From the IMG/VR virus record IMGVR_UViG_3300028559_000069, positions 1-44,377 of that record: a DNA stretch of 44,377 nt; one strand, 5' to 3'. This DNA is from a virus. Under the pieces are notes generated by a model that worked only from the letters and a program-made list of their open reading frames with translations, did not search any database and was not told the origin of the DNA. Both the position numbers and the translations under genes were made by a program. Positions 29,985-38,118 of the stretch are shown here, in pieces (the stretch's first letter is position 1; every line of letters begins with the position of its first letter).

Positions 29985-32447
29985 TTAAACCAAGCCGTCT
30001 TTTTTGCGTTTTAGATAATTGATTAGTCCACCTGACATTCCCGTGGATGAAGTGCTGGATGAAGTGCTGCCGCCACCCCCACTGCCAATGAGTGGAATGG
30101 GAAGCGGGGGTGAATTAGGGTCAAGGCCAAGAGAACGCCTATAGTCTCTTACATTACCATAACCTGCCTTCTTTGCTGACGTTAGTTCGTCTCGCTCCGC
30201 AGTCTCAGCATTTACTTTCTCTCTCGCCTTCTGTATCCGTGCTTGCCGTGCTTCTTTTGATGCTGAGTCTAAATTGGATGCGTCATCTTTTCGCTTTTGA
30301 TTTGCGGCCGCATTTTTTTCTCCGAATTCTTGCGACTTACGAAGTTCGTCACTAAATCCTGGGCGATCAAAGTGCCCGCTATAGTCTGGATTTAGCCCAC
30401 TATTACTCAAGCGTTTATCGAGTTGGCTCCCGCTTTCATTAGCTTCGGCGCTTGATTTGTACGCGTTCTCGTAAGCTTTGTCTGAATATCCTTTTGAATC
30501 AACGCGGCGTGCTTCTTTTGAGGCCCGTGCTGCGGCTTGCGCATTTCGTTCCTTGGCTGTTAGACGCGGAGCGGCAGGAGGCTTACCTCCGCCTCCTCCC
30601 CTGCTTCCGCCTTTTTCGGCGCCGACCTTATCGGTAAAGCGCGCTCCTTTAGATTCTGCGTCGGCCGCATCTTTAAATCCCAATTGTCGCGCAGCTTGGT
30701 CGCGAGCAGCCGCCAATTGTTGGCTTTGCTGTTGTTGCTGCGCTGTCTGTTGAGCCAACTGTCTGGCCATTTGTTGCTGTTGCTCTGCCTTCTGTTGCTG
30801 CTGTGCGGCTTGTTGAGACAACTGTCCAGTAGAGTTGGGAACAAATTTCAGTGCGTTAGCTGCTTGAGGATCGCCTAATGCTGCTCTTTCAACAATTCTA
30901 TTACGGGCTGCGTCTGCAATCTTCAAATTGGGATTCATGGCCTGCTTAACATCCGCATCAATAGAATCTGTCTTCATCTGCTTTGCACTAATTTCAGAAG
31001 GGGTAAGCGGTTTCTTTTGTTGTGCGGTTTCTCGTGGGTCTGGATCGGCGTATCTTTTAGCGAGCGTCTCCTTTTTGAGCCGGTCGTATTCTTGGGGGTT
31101 TGCGTTGGCTAACCGGGTCTGCTCTGCGGGTGACAAGGCATCCAAACCTTGCCTAACCGGCGCAACCGGCACTGCCTTTTGCGGAGGAACCGCTGGCGGG
31201 AGTTCCCTTTTAACTTCGGTATTCAGCATTGGTTGTTTAAGACCGCCGCCTGATGTCGCTGCCGCCTGTCGTTCGGCATAACTTTCGGCTTCTTGCATAG
31301 TTAAGCCTGCGTTTAGTGCCTTTGTTACATTATTCCTTTCAGCCCTTTGAAGTTGGATTGATTCGACTGCTGTACTGTCTCCGCGTCTCTGTGCATCCTC
31401 TAACTTTTCATCCAATTTGAAAAGCTCTGCCTTGGTCCGCTGGGCATACGGTTTGATCGTGTCGCCTTTTGATGGGCGACCTGCATTTTCCCACTCTTTT
31501 TGTGTCATGCCTACGGCTTCCCATGAGGGCTTGCTTGAAATGGTTTCTGGGGGCGGTAATCCTCGAAGGTATGCTGTATTGCCGCTTGATGGGCGATTGA
31601 TAAGCCGATCCATCGGAGGCGGAACAGGAGTAGTGACTACGGGTTTGGTTTGTGAAGGGCTATTCGGAGGAGTGCCGAATTGCTTCATCTTTTCAAGCTG
31701 CCAGTTCTTCATGGTTGAGCTTCCCATTCCACCCATTGGCAGTGGCACTATATCTCTTGTTTCTATTCTTGGAGGCGTTCCCCATGCATCAGGAAACCTA
31801 GTCTTGCTATTGGGAGGAGTGACTACGGGTTTGTCTTCTCCACGGGGTTGGCCGGGGCCTGTTTGGTAACGATCATCCGTGCCGTCTTTGTCAGCGAGCG
31901 TCTCCTTTTTGAGCCGGTCGTATTCTTGGGGGTTTGCGTTGGCTAACCGGGTCTGCTCTGCGGGTGACAAGGCATCCAAACCTTGCCTAACCGGCGCAAC
32001 CGGCACTGCCTTTTGCGGAGGAACCGCTGGCGGGAGTTCCCTTTTAACTTCGGTATTCAGCATTGGTTGTTTAAGACCGCCGCCTGATGTCGCTGCCGCC
32101 TGTCGTTCGGCATAACTTTCGGCTTCTTGCATAGTTAAGCCTGCGTTTAGTGCCTTTGTTACATTATTCCTTTCAGCCCCTTGAGCCCTTTGAAGTTGAG
32201 TTGAATTTGGCGCAGGCTTGGCGATTGTTTTTTGTTTTATTTTAATGCCGTGGACGCCTGCTATTTTTTCTGCCTGTTTTTCCAAGTTCTCTATTTGCTC
32301 AGGAGTTTTGTTCCACCACCATCGTGGCCCCCTATCCATTCTCTCGGGATGTCCTGCCATCCCGGCAATTATCGTTGCCATCATTGCGCCGTTCTTTCTA
32401 GCAATGTCATTAAGCTTAAGGATGTCAGGTGATTTTCTTATGTTCAT
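29985..32447 (-). CDS. Low-complexity, Gln-rich phage protein with an internal duplication
   Basis: An 820-residue protein with no recognisable catalytic domain. The N-terminal 70 residues look ordered (WWWNKTPEQIENLEKQAEKIAG). Residues about 90-185 and 368-463 are encoded by an exact 287-bp direct repeat (AERNNVTKALNAGLTMQEAE ... AEQTRLANANPQEYD). A Gln/Ala-rich coiled coil (about 530-600) follows, then Gly-rich and Lys/Arg/Glu-rich segments and a Ser/Gly-rich end. The ATG at 32447-32445 has no Shine-Dalgarno sequence, and a recurrent motif copy lies 24 bases upstream. It ends eight bases before the giant ORF, so the two are probably one transcription unit. Possible scaffold or virion-internal protein, from position and composition only. 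Confidence 0.7.
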   Translation of the reverse strand: MNIRKSPDILKLNDIARKNGAMMATIIAGMAGHPERMDRGPRWWWNKTPEQIENLEKQAEKIAGVHGIKIKQKTIAKPAPNSTQLQRAQGAERNNVTKALNAGLTMQEAESYAERQAAATSGGGLKQPMLNTEVKRELPPAVPPQKAVPVAPVRQGLDALSPAEQTRLANANPQEYDRLKKETLADKDGTDDRYQTGPGQPRGEDKPVVTPPNSKTRFPDAWGTPPRIETRDIVPLPMGGMGSSTMKNWQLEKMKQFGTPPNSPSQTKPVVTTPVPPPMDRLINRPSSGNTAYLRGLPPPETISSKPSWEAVGMTQKEWENAGRPSKGDTIKPYAQRTKAELFKLDEKLEDAQRRGDSTAVESIQLQRAERNNVTKALNAGLTMQEAESYAERQAAATSGGGLKQPMLNTEVKRELPPAVPPQKAVPVAPVRQGLDALSPAEQTRLANANPQEYDRLKKETLAKRYADPDPRETAQQKKPLTPSEISAKQMKTDSIDADVKQAMNPNLKIADAARNRIVERAALGDPQAANALKFVPNSTGQLSQQAAQQQQKAEQQQQMARQLAQQTAQQQQQSQQLAAARDQAARQLGFKDAADAESKGARFTDKVGAEKGGSRGGGGGKPPAAPRLTAKERNAQAAARASKEARRVDSKGYSDKAYENAYKSSAEANESGSQLDKRLSNSGLNPDYSGHFDRPGFSDELRKSQEFGEKNAAANQKRKDDASNLDSASKEARQARIQKAREKVNAETAERDELTSAKKAGYGNVRDYRRSLGLDPNSPPLPIPLIGSGGGGSTSSSTSSTGMSGGLINYLKRKKDGLV
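31059..31345 (-). repeat. 287-bp perfect direct repeat, downstream copy
   Basis: Identical by eye, base for base, to 31893-32179. The offset is 834 bp, a multiple of three, so both copies are read in the same frame. Encodes residues about 368-463 of the 820-residue protein. Confidence 0.95.
31893..32179 (-). repeat. 287-bp perfect direct repeat, upstream copy
   Basis: Partner of 31059-31345. Beyond its right edge the sequence AGCCCTTTGAAGTTG reappears eight bases further on, so a small slippage-type insertion marks the repeat boundary. Encodes residues about 90-185. Confidence 0.95.
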
Positions 32448-32471
32448 AGAGTGGTTCGGTTGCGTGTTAAA

Positions 32472-32488
32472 TTGTCAAATGTTTAGGC
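32472..32488 (-). promoter_or_regulatory. Recurrent late intergenic motif, copy 3
   Basis: On the minus strand it reads GCCTAAACATTTGACAA, two changes from the portal copy. It lies in the 73-base gap before the ATG at 32447. I see no -10 box at a normal distance from TTGACA. Confidence 0.5.
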
Positions 32489-32520
32489 AATTGCAATTTA
32501 AAACCTGATACTTTTTGTTC

Positions 32521-33051
32521 CTACATGGAATCTTCTGAGGCTTGAGCGATCGCTTGTTGCCTCTGCAACTGTTTTTGTGATGGCGGTTTAGGCGTTAGAG
32601 CCTTCATTCCTAAAGTGGAAGGGCTAACCTTTTCTCTTGCTTTGCTCATCTTATATTCGATGGCATCGGTTATGTATTGCGGAATTTTTTTAGTTCCTGC
32701 AACGCCACCTTTTTGTAAAACATCTTCAATGCGTAGAAGCCGACCATCAACAGTTCGGACGGCGCTCTCTTCGCCACTTAGCTTTAGTCTGTCCTGCCTG
32801 TTGTAATCCTTTGTTAATCTCCGAGGCTTTTTGAATTTCCGTTTCTTTTCAGCAACTTTGTTAGGTGGAACGACTTTTGATAGGTTGATGATTGCCGCTC
32901 GCGCTTCTTCATTGCCTCCCCTTGCAATATCGATTAAATTTACGCGAGCTACCATAGCTTCTTGCGAACTGCCTGCGGCGGTTGCAGTAATACTGGCAAG
33001 GCTATCAGCCTGTGCGTCTGGAAAAAAAACTTGGCTTGGCGGGTTGGGCAT
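32521..33051 (-). CDS. Hypothetical basic phage protein
   Basis: A 176-residue protein. It has an N-terminal Ala/Ser-rich segment (DSLASITATAAGSSQEAMVARVNL), a strongly basic central stretch (EKKRKFKKPRRLTKDYNRQDR) and a Gln-rich end. The motif RLLRIEDVLQKGG echoes VKLDDILIRGG in the protein encoded just upstream, so the two may share a short linear element. The ATG at 33051-33049 shares its A with the TAA stop of the upstream gene (TAATG), indicating translational coupling. Probably a virion or assembly protein by position between terminase and the giant gene; no family recognised. Confidence 0.65.
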   Translation of the reverse strand: MPNPPSQVFFPDAQADSLASITATAAGSSQEAMVARVNLIDIARGGNEEARAAIINLSKVVPPNKVAEKKRKFKKPRRLTKDYNRQDRLKLSGEESAVRTVDGRLLRIEDVLQKGGVAGTKKIPQYITDAIEYKMSKAREKVSPSTLGMKALTPKPPSQKQLQRQQAIAQASEDSM

Positions 33052-33953
33052 TAGCGCATTCCGCTTTCTCGTTTTAGAGGGGAAACCAAACTCATTTTGC
33101 CTCCCGTTTGACCACCAAAATCTGAATAAAGCATTCCGTTGCGAATTTCCGTTTTTGGTCTTCTTGAACCGCCTTTGCTGCCCATCAAGATACTATTGCC
33201 ATCAGGATCAGATGCAGATGCTGGGTCTGGTTTTATCGCTACGATCCTATCATTGATCATTCGGAATTGCTTTCCGGGTGCGGAAACTGAATTTGATCCT
33301 TGTTTTCCTCCCATGCCCCCCCGAATTAGAATGTCATCGAGTTTTACTTTGTTTCCGTAGATGTCTCGGGTGTCTTGAGTTAGTTGATCTAATTTATCAA
33401 GAGGCTTAGGCTTGACGGGAGACTTTGGGCGCTCCTCTGTTGCCCTCAGTACAGGGTCTTTCCGGATTCCTTTTGGCGCTGCATATCGATATTGGGGATT
33501 TCCGTATTCATCCACGCCTGATTTTACTGCGCCTGATTTTCGCAACGCTTCTTGTTGTGCAAGACTTTCACGGTATTTACTAACTTCATTCATTCTGTCG
33601 AACGCATCTTTCGTCCAATTCGCTCCTAAGTTAGCCCGATACTGTGGTGGCTCCTTGAATCCTGGATAAATGGGAAATCCGTTTGGGTTTAAGTTTGTTG
33701 GCTGTTCAGGGGGCAATTGATAGCTTGTGGGTGCTACTGCCTCTCGGTTGTAGACGCCAGAACTGCCTATCCCTTGTTGCTTCGCGCTACCATCATAGAC
33801 ACCCAAAGGTTGTCCGCTGACTAATCGGCTGTCATACTTACCTCGCGTGGGCGGCGCGACTGTGAATTTGGCAAGAGCTTCTGGCGAGGAGAAGGTACCA
33901 TCTGGAAAGTATTCCTTCCTCTGTAGTTTTCCTGTAAATGCTGGTGAACTCAT
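33051..33953 (-). CDS. Hypothetical Pro/Gly-rich phage protein
   Basis: About 300 residues, low complexity with many Pro, Gly, Tyr and Lys. I prefer the ATG at 33953-33951 (protein MSSPAFTGK...) because AGTAGGTG sits nine bases before it. A GTG four codons earlier (33965) is the alternative. Segments such as PEQPTNLNPNGFPIYPGF and a Gly-rich end (GGQTGGKMSLV) suggest a mostly disordered, structural or linker protein. VKLDDILIRGGMGG resembles a piece of the next protein. It overlaps the next gene by a TAATG junction and follows the large terminase after 62 bases. No family recognised. Confidence 0.65.
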   Translation of the reverse strand: MSSPAFTGKLQRKEYFPDGTFSSPEALAKFTVAPPTRGKYDSRLVSGQPLGVYDGSAKQQGIGSSGVYNREAVAPTSYQLPPEQPTNLNPNGFPIYPGFKEPPQYRANLGANWTKDAFDRMNEVSKYRESLAQQEALRKSGAVKSGVDEYGNPQYRYAAPKGIRKDPVLRATEERPKSPVKPKPLDKLDQLTQDTRDIYGNKVKLDDILIRGGMGGKQGSNSVSAPGKQFRMINDRIVAIKPDPASASDPDGNSILMGSKGGSRRPKTEIRNGMLYSDFGGQTGGKMSLVSPLKRESGMR

Positions 33954-34015
33954 TGGCAAATACACCTACTAATGGTTTTCTTCTTTGCAATGTGGATGGC
34001 GAGCATTTTTTCTGC

Positions 34016-35863
34016 TTAAAGACATTCCGCCGCGAGATCGCGCCTCGTGGTGTAATATGAATTGCGTCGGGCTTCGCGAGCGAGTTTGGCATCTTTTCCC
34101 ATCATGGCTCGTGCGGCAGGCAAAATGTGAGCGCAGATCGCAAGGGACATAACCCAATCGTCGTGAAATCCTTCGGCTGCGGCCTCCGTCCCATCGGGGT
34201 GGACAATAAAGTTGCGTAGTTCCGCGCAAATACGAGGGCAGGTTATTTCGATTTCTCTTTCTCGGATCAGGGTCGCAAGCTCCCCAATGATTTGTCGCTT
34301 GCTGCTACTTGTTGTCTGGAAACCCGGCACCAATATAGTTTTTCCCGTGCCTGTTTTCTTTCTCATCCAGAGATTTGTTTTGTGTCGCCTGAGAAGGTCG
34401 ATGATTCCGTGCAGGTTGTTAACCTCTGGCGCAATGAGGCATCCCCCATAAAATTCAGACATCAATCCAATTCTTTCTGCGACAATATCCAAGTCCTTCT
34501 GCCTATCGTCCGGCATAAATGCCGCAGCAATAGACGATTTGTGAGAATCCTGCGATGAGTCAATGTAAGTCGCCCTACAAATGATGGTTGCATGACAATC
34601 GGTTTCTCTGCGGCTGCCGCTCGCCTGTTCGCCTGTCATAAAATCACTTGCGCCAATGTATTTCATGCCTTCCTTTGGCATTTCCCAAGCGCGCATCCAT
34701 GCTTCGTGGCGAGATGTTTGGATAAAAACCGGCGATGCTGATCCATCTGGTTTTTCCAGTATGCCATACTTCGGCTCTTTTTGTAGAGACGATTCGATGT
34801 CGAGAGCATCGAGTCCATCAGGATCAAATCTTCCAGAACCGGAATTTAAAAAACAAGTGATCGCATCGGATGGATATTCCTGCTGGAATTTTCGCGGATC
34901 GCCGCCACAGGCTGGGGAGTCAATAATCTGCCGCCGCCACTTGATTTTGTCTGCCGAAACTCCGTATCTCCCTACTAACGATATTTCGCCGGTGTATCGG
35001 CTTTCGCTATCGAGGTCGTTGAGTAGAGATTGTTCTTCTCCTAGTGCGAGTGGCGCCCGGCTATCATCAAATTCAAACCACGGCGCAAAGATTTTAATGT
35101 AGCCATTCCCCTCCCTCCCTTGTTGGAAATCATCAAATGAAGCTGCGCTTTGCCATGTATTGTAAAATACTCCTTGTGTTCCGTTCGGCGTAGATTCGAT
35201 GATGACGCAGGAGTTGGGAAGGTTCGGCACTGAGTTCAAGACCGACTGCATCACAAATTCACCCGAAGTTTTTCCGCGCGACCGATAGTGAGCCGCCTCC
35301 GATGCGAGCAAAAAATGAATGTCGCCACCCATGCCGGCGCGGGGGTCGTTTGCGGTCTCCTCGTAAATCTTACTTCCGTGGGAGAATGTTCGCTTGTTTA
35401 ATCCGGAATCGTTTCCCCAATATTTGAATTTTTCATGTTCGATGTATCGGTTCCAAGTTTCCATGAGTTTTGCCGTTGTGCCTAAATCATCTCCCAGAAC
35501 AGCCCCGTATCCCATGTGATTTCGTAGGTGAGTGTAGCAAAGTGCTAATGCGACCGTGGATGATCCTTTTCGTCGTGGCTTCAGGATAATGATTCTGCAT
35601 GGCTTTCGCTTTTCGCGGCACCATTGGTAAACAGAAAAGACTCTGGTTTGGAACGAGTTTGCTTGCGGCGTAATAAGTTCTCCTGCGCGGTTCAGAATCG
35701 TCCCGAATATTTCAAACCAGAGGATTGGGTTATTGCGAATTTCAAATGTTGTCTGTTCTTCCTCGGTCATTGTCTGGGTATTTTCAGTCTTAAAAATTGA
35801 TCCGATAGGTTCAGGCACGAGATTGCTTTCCCTGAATCGTAAACCGCTGCTGCTGTTATACAA
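34016..35863 (-). CDS. terL: Terminase large subunit (DNA-packaging ATPase/nuclease)
   Basis: A 615-residue motor that cuts phage DNA and pumps it through the portal. Visible motifs: a deviant Walker A KPRRKGSS (residues 95-102); the Walker B position FLLASEA, with Ser-Glu instead of the usual Asp-Glu (185-191); the coupling motif ESTPNG (223-228). RNase H-type nuclease acids are ASDFMTG (Asp407), APEVNN (Glu480) and HDDW (Asp568/569). The longest ORF starts with TTG at 35863. An ATG at 35770 (MTEEEQTTFEIRNN) is the conservative alternative, and neither has a Shine-Dalgarno sequence. The small subunit gene lies about 1 kb upstream, separated by two small genes and a promoter-bearing gap. Length and motif order fit the family well. 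Confidence 0.92.
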   Translation of the reverse strand: MYNSSSGLRFRESNLVPEPIGSIFKTENTQTMTEEEQTTFEIRNNPILWFEIFGTILNRAGELITPQANSFQTRVFSVYQWCREKRKPCRIIILKPRRKGSSTVALALCYTHLRNHMGYGAVLGDDLGTTAKLMETWNRYIEHEKFKYWGNDSGLNKRTFSHGSKIYEETANDPRAGMGGDIHFLLASEAAHYRSRGKTSGEFVMQSVLNSVPNLPNSCVIIESTPNGTQGVFYNTWQSAASFDDFQQGREGNGYIKIFAPWFEFDDSRAPLALGEEQSLLNDLDSESRYTGEISLVGRYGVSADKIKWRRQIIDSPACGGDPRKFQQEYPSDAITCFLNSGSGRFDPDGLDALDIESSLQKEPKYGILEKPDGSASPVFIQTSRHEAWMRAWEMPKEGMKYIGASDFMTGEQASGSRRETDCHATIICRATYIDSSQDSHKSSIAAAFMPDDRQKDLDIVAERIGLMSEFYGGCLIAPEVNNLHGIIDLLRRHKTNLWMRKKTGTGKTILVPGFQTTSSSKRQIIGELATLIREREIEITCPRICAELRNFIVHPDGTEAAAEGFHDDWVMSLAICAHILPAARAMMGKDAKLAREARRNSYYTTRRDLAAECL

Positions 35864-36051
35864 TTATCGCTGATGATTGCATGATCCTGCAATAAATTCA
35901 TAGTAGCAACTTCGTTGAGGTGAAATAGATCAATGAAATCCTGTAGGCTGTTAGTCTTTCGTGAATTAGTCTAAACCATGATTTAAATGAGAGCCTCCGT
36001 TTTATGTGATTGCACACGCTGGCACCCGCCACAATACCACATAATTGCATC
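35864..36051 (-). other. 188-base gap upstream of large terminase
   Basis: No convincing gene. A perfect 6-bp stem ATTGCA/TGCAAT with a 6-base loop lies at 35876-35893, about a dozen bases before the TTG start. A 61-codon ORF (35898-36083) crosses the gap but has no start signal and overlaps the preceding gene. No recurrent motif copy is found here. Confidence 0.5.
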
Positions 36052-36267
36052 TCAAACTTTTTGATAAAACTCACCGAGGACACGCTTTACCAGAGTGGCC
36101 TCAAATTCCGGATTTGATCCCCATCCGATCTTCTCGCAAAACAAAAGGGGCCTCGGTTCTGGTTTGAGAATTTCTGGAATTACTGGCGGCACATTGTGCC
36201 GGAATGATAAATCTCTTACGGACGCAAGCGTGGCTGCGTAGTCGTAGGGCTTCATGGTGATTGTCAT
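36052..36267 (-). CDS. Small hypothetical phage protein
   Basis: A 71-residue protein, MTITMKPYDYAATLASVRD at its start and EATLVKRVLGEFYQKV at its end, with a Pro-rich middle. The ATG at 36267 overlaps the TGA of the preceding gene as ATGA, which supports it as real despite its size. No motif or membrane segment seen. It sits between a Cys-rich small gene and the large terminase. Function unknown. Confidence 0.65.
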   Translation of the reverse strand: MTITMKPYDYAATLASVRDLSFRHNVPPVIPEILKPEPRPLLFCEKIGWGSNPEFEATLVKRVLGEFYQKV

Positions 36268-36587
36268 TGGTATTTTGCTGTTTTCTTTGCTATCTTTTGC
36301 GGTTGTTTAGAAAATTGCTCGCCATTTTTAATGGCTTCGCGCTTCGCCTGGGTCGATGCACGATACTCTGCTGGGGTAAGCGCCTTAATGGCGAGGGCGG
36401 GAAGATATCGCTCTCCTGTTGCTGTCGGCCCCTGAGTGCTGGGCTTTCCGCTTTTGGTTTTCCATCCCTTGCCGCCAGCCATAATTCTGTCTTTGACCTT
36501 TTCTCGAATTTCGGGCTTCGTGTAGATGTTCTTTTTCATCATGCAGCTACGGCAACCGCAATTCTCATTCGTGCAATTATTTTTCAT
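36264..36587 (-). CDS. Cys-rich small basic protein (DUF5872-like, tentative)
   Basis: A 107-residue protein. The N-terminus has four cysteines in CTNENCGCRSC, a possible metal site. The body is basic, with TKPEIREKVKDRIMAGGKGWK and then ERYLPALAIKALTPAEY. The PEIREKVKDRI...GGKG segment resembles small basic proteins of the DUF5872 type known from large viruses and phages, but this is a weak pattern match. It is the first gene after a 306-base gap carrying the best promoter in the window. Its stop overlaps the next ATG. DNA or RNA binding is plausible from charge. Confidence 0.6.
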   Translation of the reverse strand: MKNNCTNENCGCRSCMMKKNIYTKPEIREKVKDRIMAGGKGWKTKSGKPSTQGPTATGERYLPALAIKALTPAEYRASTQAKREAIKNGEQFSKQPQKIAKKTAKYQ

Positions 36588-36611
36588 AGGAATTGGCTCT
36601 TTCTGCGTTGA

Positions 36612-36639
36612 ATTTTATCGTGGATTTGTGCATTGTCAA
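36612..36639 (-). promoter_or_regulatory. Sigma70-like promoter for the late operon
   Basis: On the minus strand TTGACA (36639-36634) and TAAAAT (36617-36612) are separated by 16 bases. The expected transcript start falls about 20 bases before the ATG at 36587. The -35 hexamer is part of the recurrent motif, so an upstream element (TATGCCAAAACAA) may bind an activator. Confidence 0.55.
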
Positions 36640-36649
36640 TTGTTTTGGC
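36633..36649 (-). promoter_or_regulatory. Recurrent late intergenic motif, copy 4
   Basis: On the minus strand it reads GCCAAAACAATTGACAA, 16 of 17 identical to the copies at 4115-4131 and 1641-1657, and extended at the 5' side by TAT as in the portal copy. Confidence 0.6.
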
Positions 36650-36893
36650 ATAGGTAAAAAATTGAATTCCATTACCTATTATCCATCTTATCTGAAGTTA
36701 TGAGGTTTTTTTAGTTGTAAAGCATTATACTTAAATTGAATACATTGAAAATTGCCTGTCTCTGAATGCGGTCTAAATATACGCCTTGATTCGACTCAAA
36801 ACCGATTTTTGCTTGCGGTAGCACATATATGAATGGTTGCCCACCAGGAAGACTCGGCTCCATTTTATATTTCTTGTTCGATTGATGTCGATG

Positions 36894-37379
36894 TTAAGTG
36901 TGTCGCGCCTGACTTTCTATAATCTTTTGCTTCAGTTCGTCAAGCGGCATGAACTCAGTTTTTACTTCATGCTCGATTTTATCTCCATATTTTTTCGCGT
37001 TCCATTTTCCAATCAGCCGTATTCGAGTGTCGATGCGGATTCGTTTGTCCTGAGGGTCAAGAATAGGATCGTCGGCAATCTCAATGCACTGATCGGCTAA
37101 GACATGGGTTCCGTGTTCTCGCGCGCGCATGGAAAGTTTAGCGAATTCAGGGTATTTTTGCTCCCAAGAGAAAACGGTGACAACTTCCGGCATGTGATTC
37201 AGCGAGCAAATACTTTTAAGGGTTTGCCCTGATCCGAGGCGCCAGCAGATTTCTTCGACGATTTCTTTTGAATACATACTTGGCGCCCCCCTACGCTTGG
37301 GAATTTGCGTTACGGTTAATTCGGTGGACGGAGCGTCTTCAGTGGTTGCTTTTTTATTTTTAGAGGTTTGTTTCTTCAT
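36894..37379 (-). CDS. terS: Terminase small subunit
   Basis: A 161-residue protein from ATG 37379, starting MKKQTSKNKK. A basic, Thr-rich N-terminal tail leads to RRGAPSMYSKEIVEEICWRLGSG, then TLKSICSLNHMPEVVTVFSW and YPEFAKLSMRAREHG, then ADQCIEIADD. This helix-turn-helix pattern with a following Ala-rich oligomerisation helix is typical of phage small terminases that recognise packaging sites. The frame is open to 37520, but the ATG at 37379 lies within the end of the upstream gene (20-base overlap), consistent with the compact layout. An ATG at 37442 is also possible. It works with the large subunit encoded about 1 kb downstream. Confidence 0.8.
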   Translation of the reverse strand: MKKQTSKNKKATTEDAPSTELTVTQIPKRRGAPSMYSKEIVEEICWRLGSGQTLKSICSLNHMPEVVTVFSWEQKYPEFAKLSMRAREHGTHVLADQCIEIADDPILDPQDKRIRIDTRIRLIGKWNAKKYGDKIEHEVKTEFMPLDELKQKIIESQARHT

Positions 37380-37872
37380 TTTTGGTTTTTTTTGATTTGC
37401 CGCCTTTTGGGCCTTTTTTTTCCCGTTTTTTGGTAGAGTCATATTTTTGCCGAATAAATCCTGCGATAAGTCCGCCTTGGTCGAGGTCTTCGATAAAAAC
37501 GGGTTGATGTCCAGAGGCACAGGTCTCGGTGCAGTATTTTATTGCAGCCGCTATGCTACGCAGCCGTCTATGGAAATTTTTTTCGACATTTTTTAATTCG
37601 CAGTCTTGTTGCGACATGGTCTCAAAGATTTCGCGTGGGTGTTGATTTTCGACTGCGAATTGCGAGCGTATCAAGTGGATGGTTACGCTGGTTTTTGTCC
37701 CTTTTTCGCTGCGGGAAAAATAAACCCCATGTTTTTGCCTTTGGGCTTCGATTACCGCATTCCAGAGGAATTGCACCTCGTTGCACTGATATGGCCCAGC
37801 AAACGCTTCGCAGTTGGGATGTTTGTTGTTGGTGTCTATCGTCTTTAGAAGATACAATGGGTTTGTTAGCAT
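37360..37872 (-). CDS. Hypothetical phage protein with basic tail
   Basis: A 170-residue protein from ATG 37872 (MLTNPLYLLKTID). The start overlaps the TAA stop of the preceding gene, which favours it over the longer reading. It contains several cysteines (NCEAFAGPYQCN, QDCELK, YCTETC), a NHIL-like helical middle (FHRRLRSIAAAIKYC) and a strongly basic C-terminus (KKREKKGPKGGKSKKTKNEE). This hints at nucleic acid binding. No family recognised. It ends inside the small-terminase gene, so it belongs to the same operon. Confidence 0.65.
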   Translation of the reverse strand: MLTNPLYLLKTIDTNNKHPNCEAFAGPYQCNEVQFLWNAVIEAQRQKHGVYFSRSEKGTKTSVTIHLIRSQFAVENQHPREIFETMSQQDCELKNVEKNFHRRLRSIAAAIKYCTETCASGHQPVFIEDLDQGGLIAGFIRQKYDSTKKREKKGPKGGKSKKTKNEETNL

Positions 37873-38117
37873 AGGTTTTTTGTTTTTTCTGAGCAAAGGT
37901 TAGGACACCCATATTTGCCGAGGGTTTCGAGATCAAAGAAATATCCGCATTTTTTACATTTATGCGGGTTCCCCTTTTTTCCGCTTTTATCCGGTTTATT
38001 GTCTTTATTTTGCATTTTAGGTTGCGGTGTAGTTGCTGCTGTTGATTCGCCAGCACGCGCCGCGAGGCCTGTGTATTTGCCGGCGGCAGATACATAGCGG
38101 TCATAGTCTTTGTCCAT
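37866..38117 (-). CDS. Small zinc-ribbon protein
   Basis: An 83-residue protein from ATG 38117 (MDKDYDRYVSAAGKY), which begins one base after the previous stop. The N-terminal half is Ala/Thr/Lys-rich and likely flexible. The C-terminal part, HKCKKCGYFFDLETLGKYGC then PNLC, has four cysteines in two CxxC-like knuckles, a zinc ribbon. Such proteins bind nucleic acids or proteins and are frequent in phage replication or transcription modules. Target unknown. Confidence 0.7.
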   Translation of the reverse strand: MDKDYDRYVSAAGKYTGLAARAGESTAATTPQPKMQNKDNKPDKSGKKGNPHKCKKCGYFFDLETLGKYGCPNLCSEKTKNLC

Positions 38118-38118
38118 A

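Larger units (their letters stand above)
36588..36893 (-). other. 306-base non-coding gap with promoter
   Basis: Lies between the small-terminase stop and the Cys-rich gene. It is A/T-rich and has no credible ORF. It holds recurrent motif copy 4 and a sigma70-like promoter near its downstream end. I see no clear terminator hairpin on the minus strand. This is a likely boundary between an early/middle operon and a late operon. Confidence 0.6.

Noticed and set aside
35898-36083. 61-codon minus-strand ORF upstream of terminase
   Set aside because: No start signal, overlaps the preceding gene, Cys/Phe/Ser/Arg-rich with no motif. Kept only as part of the gap description.
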